29,198 nt of DNA from CAVRZY01 sp963725415 (GTDB lineage Bacteria; Acidobacteriota; Terriglobia; Bryobacterales; Bryobacteraceae). Positions 24,659 through 29,198 of this stretch are shown here, in pieces. The translations under genes and the position numbers were made by a program. The DNA is taken from positions 1-29,198 of the forward strand of contig CAVRZY010000089.1 in the NCBI GenBank assembly GCA_963725415.1, in the 5' to 3' direction. Under the pieces are notes generated by a model. It saw only the letters and a list, made by a program, of their open reading frames with translations. It did not search any database and was not told the DNA's origin. Within the stretch, counting starts at the first letter, position 1. Each line of letters opens with the position of its first letter.

Positions 24659-24919
24659 CTATCGGTATGCGTCCTTCCGGTGACGAACCACCCGAATATC
24701 GACTGTCTGTTGAGTGTCGTCGATGGCGTAAATAAGTCGATAGTCCCCTACGCGAACGCGCCACAGATCCGCCGCACCCCGGAGTTTCCGAGCACCCACG
24801 GGCCTGGGCTCTCCCCTGAGGCGCTCCAATGTGCCGACGATGCGATGGGCCGTCGCACGGTCCAGACTCTCCAGTTCCTTCCTGGCCGAGCGCGCAATGA
24901 TGACCCGGTACTCAGCCAC
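24659..24919 (-). CDS. RelE-family toxin
   Basis: The full-length 86-residue product has the RelE mRNA-interferase pattern: MAEYRVIIARSARKELESLD, RIVGTLERLRGEPRPVGARK, LRGAADLWRVRVGDYRLIYA and the final VDIRVVRHRKDAYR with the basic catalytic residues. Family toxins cleave mRNA in the ribosomal A site. Its start overlaps the antitoxin end by 8 bases, so it is translated as the second gene of the pair. An attC-like site follows directly, consistent with a mobile gene cassette. Confidence 0.93.
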   Translation of the reverse strand: MAEYRVIIARSARKELESLDRATAHRIVGTLERLRGEPRPVGARKLRGAADLWRVRVGDYRLIYAIDDTQQTVDIRVVRHRKDAYR

Positions 24920-25109
24920 GCGCCCGCCGACTGCGCGGTCTGGCGAGCCTCGCTTTCACGGCTTCGAGCGATTCGCGGGGTTCCTCGCGCCGGGAGTCCG
25001 CTAGCGCCCGGTCGTAGAAATCCTCCCAGAGTTCCGCCTGTTTCTTGAGGTCGATGACGACCGCCCTTCGTTCACCGCGGTCATCTACAAGGTACTGAAC
25101 TCCTTTCAT
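24912..25109 (-). CDS. RelB/Phd-like antitoxin of the RelE toxin
   Basis: The 65-residue product starts MKGVQYLVDDRGERRAVVID, a Phd/YefM-like or DUF-type antitoxin start, followed by LKKQAELWEDFYDRALADSR and a charged C-terminal helix that would wrap the toxin. It should neutralise the RelE protein and autoregulate the operon. ATG 25109 is favoured over 25142 by GGGAGCG upstream and by family length. Position and the 8-base overlap with the toxin support the assignment more than sequence alone. Confidence 0.82.
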   Translation of the reverse strand: MKGVQYLVDDRGERRAVVIDLKKQAELWEDFYDRALADSRREEPRESLEAVKARLARPRSRRARG

Positions 25110-25265
25110 TACTCGCTCCCGTTCCAAAGCCCGAATATCCATTGTACGTTTTCCGGAAAGTCAGCACTGCCTGATGCCTGACTTTTGTTCAGGCCGACCT
25201 GGATAAAACCGGTCCTGGGCAGCCTAAGACGAAACCGCTGGCAGCGAGCTGCTGCGCCAGCCAGC

Positions 25266-26037
25266 TTATTTGAACGACTTCGTCCGTCCCCAAGAACTTC
25301 CCTCCCAGTTATAGGCCACCCCCAGCGTCAGTTTGCCCGACAAGCGGCAGTTGAAACTGACCTGCATCGAGTGGTAAACGCTGGAACCGGAGCTTTCCCG
25401 GTAACTGATGCTCCCGTACCCCAGGTAGGGCCGCACGGCGTTGACCCGGTTTCCGGGACTGGCCCCCACCACGCCCGGTTCCGGCGCGTGGATGTTGCCC
25501 AGGTTCAGCGTGAGCCGCAAAGCCGCCGTTGGTCTGTGGCCCGAATTTCTGCTCGTAATTACCCGCGTAGAAGTAGTAGACCCCGGTCTTGATGATGTGC
25601 CGGCCGGCGATCTTCGAAAAGTCGTTTGACAGTTCGAAGGTGGACAGCTCCTTGCGACCGGATCCCCGGACATTCAGCGTCGTGTAACCGGTGAGCTGAA
25701 TGGCGGGGATGATGTTCCCTCTGGCGTGCCCGCGATACCCGGCCAGGGTGTGTGGTTGCCCGTTGTACCGGAGCCGCCGTAAGGGTTGCGCACGAACGTC
25801 GAGTCCTGCACGTAACGACCGTGCACCTTCAACGACGCGGAGAAATTGTGATCGATGCGCAGCACCTCTTCCCGCCAGTTCTGCACGCTAGGCGCGGCCG
25901 AGGTGTAGCTGATGGTGCCGGGCCCCTTGAATCATGAAGCCGGGGTGGTTGACAGAGAGCTCGTAGGCGCCGATCGGCAGGTCGGGGAAGGCATACACGC
26001 CATCCTGGCCGGTCATGGTATGTGCTGGCGCATGCTG
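25266..26037 (-). pseudogene. Degraded TonB-dependent receptor, N-terminal and middle parts
   Basis: Several frames on the minus strand carry receptor pieces in order: TGQDGVYAFPDLPIGAYELS (carboxypeptidase-regulatory-like domain), then RIDHNFSASLKVHGRYVQDS, then HIIKTGVYYFYAGNYEQKFG, then SVYHSMQVSFNCRLSGKLTL followed by GVAYNW. The start, plug and most of the barrel are missing, and at least three frame changes are needed, so it is inactive. The piece ends just before the cassette cluster; a C-terminal end lies beyond it at 23790. These receptors import large substrates across the outer membrane. Confidence 0.82.
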
Positions 26038-26059
26038 GTGAGAAATCCGCGCTAGGATC

Positions 26060-26149
26060 TGGCGGAGAGAGAGGGATTCGAACCCTCGATAGAGTTTCCC
26101 CTATACACGCTTTCCAAGCGTGCGCCTTCAACCGCTCGGCCATCTCTCC
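26060..26149 (-). tRNA. tRNA-Ser, anticodon GGA
   Basis: The minus strand starts GGAGAGATGGCCGAGCGG and ends with TCTCTCC, G discriminator and an encoded CCA. The 7-bp acceptor stem is perfect. The anticodon loop reads CTTGGAAAG, giving GGA (serine), in the ACGCTTGGAAAGCGT stem-loop. A long variable arm typical of serine tRNA and the GGGTTCGAATCCC T-arm are present. An IS element lies 110 bases upstream. Confidence 0.97.
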
Positions 26150-26228
26150 GGGGTCGTTTCTAAGCCGATAGATTGGACGTTCTCGACCTTAACCCAATCT
26201 AGCACAGCGCGGCATGGCCGCAACCAAA

Positions 26229-26248
26229 CGGCGAGCTGAAGCTCGCCG
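26229..26248. repeat. REP-like palindrome beside the IS element
   Basis: CGGCGAGC and GCTCGCCG pair perfectly around a TGAA loop. Similar GC-rich palindromes occur on the other side of the IS (27578-27597), so the IS appears to have landed in a REP-like array. Confidence 0.7.
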
Positions 26249-26259
26249 CTGCACACTGA

Positions 26260-27538
26260 AGACGGTGCTGAAAAAGTAAGTGCATCGCCGGGACCCGCCC
26301 TGGTGCGTGGATTTGGAGTCCGTTTCGGATGCCTCGACAGGCCCTGACGGTGCCCTCTGTGTGCCCTTTCGGCCCCTTTGGGACCGTCCGGGCACACTAC
26401 ACCCCTGGCTCAGGCGGCTTGAACCGTGAGGGTCCTCAGGCGAACCAGATTGTAGGCCGTGAGCGCCAGCGTGAACATCCACTGAACCAGGAGCCGACCA
26501 CGGTGCCGTAGCTTGCGCATCAGGCCGGTGGTCTTCAGCCATCCGAAGATCTGCTCAATGCGCTTGCGCTGCTTCAGGCTGACTGAGTAGCCGGCATGCC
26601 GCGTGGTGCGCCCGTCGATACTGCTGGGGCGCTTGGTATGCTGGGCCACGTGTGGGGTGATGCGCAGTTCCCGGACGGCGCTCACAAACCGGTCATAGTC
26701 GTAGCCTGCGTCGCCGCCCACCGTGGCGCCGGGCTTGCCCACGGCGGCCAGCATCTCCAGGGCCGCCTCCCACTCGGCATCCGTGATGGCCTGGGTCACC
26801 CGGACCGCCACCGGCAATCCGCTGCGGTTCTCCATCAGCACATGTCCCATGTGGCAGAGCTGGAATTCTCCCCCCGCGCTCTTGCGGTACAACTGCGCCT
26901 CCGGATCGCTCTTGCACTCGTGCGTGTCGCGCAACAGCATCTGGCCGCGACTGCCGCTACCTTCCGCCGGCGGCCGCTCTTTCTTCTGATAGCTCCGCTT
27001 GCTGGCCCACGCCTCCAGCAAGGTGCCGTCCACGGTGAAGTGCTCATCTGTCAGCAAGTCCTGCTCCTGGGCCTGCGCCAGCACCGCCTCGAAGAACGCC
27101 TGCGCCAACTCACCCTTCAACAACCGCTCCCGGTTCTTGCTGAAGACCGTCGCATCCCAGACCTGCTCGTCCATGCTCAAGCCCACGAACCAGCGGAACA
27201 GCAAGTTGTACTGCAGCATCTCCATGAGCAGGCGCTCGCTGCGGATGGAGAACAGAATCTGTAGCAGCAACGCCTTCATGAGCTTCTCGGGGGCAATGGA
27301 GCGCCGTCCCAGCCGGGAGTACAGGCGGCTAAACCGAGACGACAAGCTCCGCAGCGCCTGGTCGCACATCCGCAAGATGCTCCGCAAGGGGTGGTCCAGT
27401 GGGACCCGCTCCTCGGGAGAGAGGTAGCTGAACATCGCACTCTGATTGTGGTCTTGGCCTCGCATAAAACAAATCTACACGATTATGTTTTATAGAGCAA
27501 GGCAAAACCGACTCCGCCTTACTTTTTCAGCACCGTCT
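26260..27538 (-). mobile_element. Complete IS5-like insertion sequence, 1279 bp
   Basis: Perfect 21-bp terminal inverted repeats lie at 26260-26280 and 27518-27538; after the first A the left end reads GACGGTGCTGAAAAAGTAAG. They enclose a single full-length transposase gene. The flanks GCACACT (26251-26257) and AGTGTGC (27541-27547) are also inverted, so similarity extends outward with two mismatches. No convincing short target duplication is seen at the ends. Confidence 0.92.
26410..27465 (-). CDS. IS5-family (IS1182/IS5-type) DDE transposase
   Basis: The 351-residue protein is intact. It has the N-terminal DUF772-like domain (RLGRRSIAPEKLMKALLLQI, then LLMEMLQYNLLFRWFVGLS), followed by the DDE core: FTVDGTLLEAWAS (first Asp), GATVGGDAGYDYD (second Asp) and KRIEQIFGWLKTTG (Glu). 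It cuts and joins the IS ends. The ATG lies 53 bases inside the right inverted repeat, the usual layout. No frameshift or internal stop is present, so the element could still be active. The family (IS5 superfamily) is firm; the exact subgroup is not. Confidence 0.95.
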   Translation of the reverse strand: MRGQDHNQSAMFSYLSPEERVPLDHPLRSILRMCDQALRSLSSRFSRLYSRLGRRSIAPEKLMKALLLQILFSIRSERLLMEMLQYNLLFRWFVGLSMDEQVWDATVFSKNRERLLKGELAQAFFEAVLAQAQEQDLLTDEHFTVDGTLLEAWASKRSYQKKERPPAEGSGSRGQMLLRDTHECKSDPEAQLYRKSAGGEFQLCHMGHVLMENRSGLPVAVRVTQAITDAEWEAALEMLAAVGKPGATVGGDAGYDYDRFVSAVRELRITPHVAQHTKRPSSIDGRTTRHAGYSVSLKQRKRIEQIFGWLKTTGLMRKLRHRGRLLVQWMFTLALTAYNLVRLRTLTVQAA

Positions 27539-27577
27539 AAAGTGTGCGCCACCCGTGGCGTGGGCTTTAGCCTGCTG

Positions 27578-27597
27578 CTGCGGGCTTCAGCCCGCAG
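27578..27597. repeat. REP-like palindrome right of the IS element
   Basis: CTGCGGGCT and AGCCCGCAG form a perfect 9-bp stem with a TC loop. A related GTGGGCTTTAGCCTGC half-palindrome lies just before it. It may also act as a factor-independent stop signal for the minus-strand gene ending at 27637, though there is no T-run. Confidence 0.65.
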
Positions 27598-27636
27598 AAA
27601 TCTGTGCGCCCCGCGAAGATTCCCGGCATTAGTAGC

Positions 27637-28578
27637 TCAGGGCTGCTTCTCCACCGGCGTGATGGTGACCTTTACGCCGGGTTCGGACAGAGGATAGGGG
27701 AGGCTGGCGCTGCGATAGAGAAAGTCACGGACGCGCAAATACCATTCCGCCCCCTGGCCTTGCGGGAACACTGGCGCCTCGCACCAGGCCTTCAGCTCGG
27801 CCCCCGGCGCCAGCAGGCGAAGCAGCCCGGCGGTCAGGACATTTCTGCCTGCTTTTGATTCGAGCAACCGGGTCAGCGCCATGTCCTGGCGGGCGTTTCG
27901 CCGGATCAGCCGCCGGATGGTGAGCGGCCCCGGGGCCTCGTTCTTGAAGGTGCCGCAAAGATAACCGCGCAGCGGGCCTCGGGCCGAGGCGTCCGCCGGA
28001 GCGTCCACCGGCGCCAGAGTATCCGCCGGGCCCACCACGGCCGGCAGCACCGGTTCCTCCACCCGAATCTCGATGGGATAGACCACCCATTTGTCTCCCA
28101 CGTTTACTTGCGCTTCCAGTCGAATGCGTTCCACCGGCGTCGCAGGCGGGACCCACAGGTCCAACCAGTACAGCAGCGTGGTCTGTCCGGGGAGGCGCGG
28201 CCCTGGATCGGAGACCAGGCCCTCTTTGCCGATTGACAACCGCTCCAAGCCGTCCGGAATCCATGCCTGCCCTCGCTTGACATAGACCTCCTTGTAGACC
28301 GTTATCTGGAGGGTGCCTTCGGGGTTCTGTCCGAAAAACAGCGAGAACGGCGCGCCCCCCGGCACGCTGACCGCCAGGTGGAAGGATGCGAAAGCGCTCC
28401 GGACCACCGCCGGCGAAAGAATCTCGCGCGGGCGCGGCGTCTTGTCCACCGCTACGATGTTGCCGAAAGGATCCACCCGCTGGAACTCGGAATAGATGCG
28501 GACCGACTGCCCGCATGCCAGTCCGCCCGCCACAATAAAACCAGTACACCGCAGCACCCAAAGCGCCATCTGGTCCAT
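27637..28578 (-). CDS. Secreted protein of unknown function, 313 aa
   Basis: The N-terminus (LWVLRCTGFIVAGGLACGQ) is a signal peptide. The mature part starts SVRIYSEFQRVDPFGNIVAV and is rich in beta-type sequence, with repeated Pro-Gly turns and a central Ala/Pro/Asp-rich linker (LAPVDAPADASARG). No catalytic motif or known domain is recognised. It starts one base after the DUF362 stop (TAA-A-ATG) and AAGGT precedes it, so the two are co-transcribed and probably work together. Coherent composition over 313 codons leaves little doubt that the gene is real. Confidence 0.8.
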   Translation of the reverse strand: MDQMALWVLRCTGFIVAGGLACGQSVRIYSEFQRVDPFGNIVAVDKTPRPREILSPAVVRSAFASFHLAVSVPGGAPFSLFFGQNPEGTLQITVYKEVYVKRGQAWIPDGLERLSIGKEGLVSDPGPRLPGQTTLLYWLDLWVPPATPVERIRLEAQVNVGDKWVVYPIEIRVEEPVLPAVVGPADTLAPVDAPADASARGPLRGYLCGTFKNEAPGPLTIRRLIRRNARQDMALTRLLESKAGRNVLTAGLLRLLAPGAELKAWCEAPVFPQGQGAEWYLRVRDFLYRSASLPYPLSEPGVKVTITPVEKQP

Positions 28579-28579
28579 T

Positions 28580-29198
28580 TTAGACCTTGCCGGACTGCCC
28601 GGCAGGCTTCCAGCCCGCGGGCTTGCGGAAAACCCGCCGGGCTTGCTCGACGGAGTTGCCGCGCGTCCAGATCAGGTCCACCTCCCACCCGCCGAAGCCT
28701 TTACGCTCCGCCAGTTGAAGGTACCGGATGTCGGCCGGGTTGAAGCCCATCACCGCCGCGCCCACCGCGTCCACCGCTACCGCATTGGCCCCCGCGATGA
28801 TCACGTTGTGGTGGACGCTCTGGGCGCCCTGAGCGAAGGGGCCGTCTCCCTCCACGCCCCAACTGCCGCCCAGAATGGCGAAATCAGCCGGATGGAAACT
28901 GAACAAGTCCACGATGACCTCATCGGTCGCGCCCAGCTTGTGCAGGCCTTCCTTCGGGAACCCGTACTTGGCGCCAGGGCCGATGCCGAAGTAGTTCTTC
29001 ATGGACAGCGTTACCCCCGTCATGCCGTGGGTCTTCAGCGGCGCCACGCTGATCAGCATGTCGCACTGCTGGATGGTCTTCGGCACCTGGTAGACCCCCT
29101 CGGGGTTCTGCTTGGCGAGGGCGTCGCCGGGTACCGGCATCGGGACCGTTCGTCAAAGTTCAGGTCCACCAGCTCGAACCGGATGGAAGGATATCGCT
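28580..29198 (-). CDS. DUF362-domain protein, 5' end outside window, one frameshift
   Basis: From 29140 to the stop the frame shows the DUF362 pattern: QCDMLISVAPLKTHGMTGVT, LSMKNYFGIGPGAKYG and HHNVIIAGANAVAVDAVGAA, with MGFNPADIRYLQLAERKGFG. The domain is found in proteins often associated with iron-sulfur domains; its chemistry is unclear. Upstream, RYPSIRFELVDLNFDERS (29197 to about 29147) continues the protein in another frame; one extra C in the short run at about 29143-29146 would give DERSPMPVPGDALAK and restore a single frame. The start lies beyond the window. Confidence 0.85.

Noticed and set aside
25143..25265. A third attC-like site upstream of the RelB-like gene
   Set aside because: A GCCTAAG-like box and a GC-rich palindrome are present, but no matching R box pair or attC-length fold was found.

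Overview
The window looks like chromosomal DNA of a GC-rich soil- or sediment-type bacterium, most plausibly an Acidobacteriota member near Bryobacterales/Solibacteraceae. This is an inference from the mixture of genes: a secreted DUF1080 protein, a Tat-exported Gfo/Idh/MocA oxidoreductase, remnants of Oar-like TonB-dependent receptors, a DUF362 protein and many toxin-antitoxin modules. No rRNA or other taxonomic marker is present, so the assignment is tentative.

Positions 1-3870: the 3' part of a SAM-dependent methyltransferase runs tail-to-tail into a SCO1/SenC copper chaperone whose membrane anchor is separated from its thioredoxin-like domain by a one-base slip in a C6 run. After a gene-poor stretch comes a stand-alone SIR2-like protein and a HicB-HicA module. 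The module is bracketed by two 42-bp near-identical copies of a piece of the 3' end of nuoH, so the region looks recombined.

Positions 3874-13260: nine complex I genes on the minus strand in transcription order nuoC-D-I-J-K-L-M-N-H. They are tightly packed, except for a 95-bp gap between nuoI and nuoJ filled with 8-bp repeats that can form a long hairpin. nuoA, B, E, F and G are absent, and nuoH is last instead of next to nuoI. pfkA is divergent from nuoC.

Positions 14338-21371 hold a hypothetical gene, a SprA-related HExxH protein, DUF1080, a HEPN/nucleotidyltransferase pair, HigB-HigA with a visible promoter, a small ORF, an ankyrin/zinc-ribbon protein and a secreted metallo-beta-lactamase-fold protein. 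Two copies of a short structured element with terminal inverted repeats and exact 10-bp flanking direct repeats lie at 16451-16577 and 21390-21616.

Positions 21660-26040: a Gfo/Idh/MocA gene (two frameshifts) followed by a HEAT-repeat gene, and pieces of TonB-dependent receptors. One receptor is split by a small integron-type cassette cluster without integrase (CALIN-like): two attC-like sites, one complete RelB/RelE-type pair, and one antitoxin with a truncated ParE-like toxin.

Positions 26060-29198: tRNA-Ser(GGA), a complete IS5-like insertion sequence with 21-bp perfect inverted repeats and flanking REP-like palindromes, a secreted protein of unknown function, and a DUF362 protein cut by the window end. 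The main theme outside the nuo operon is genome flux: five toxin-antitoxin-type modules in about 21 kb, mobile repeats, decayed receptors and several single-base slips in G/C runs, which may be real decay or assembly error.
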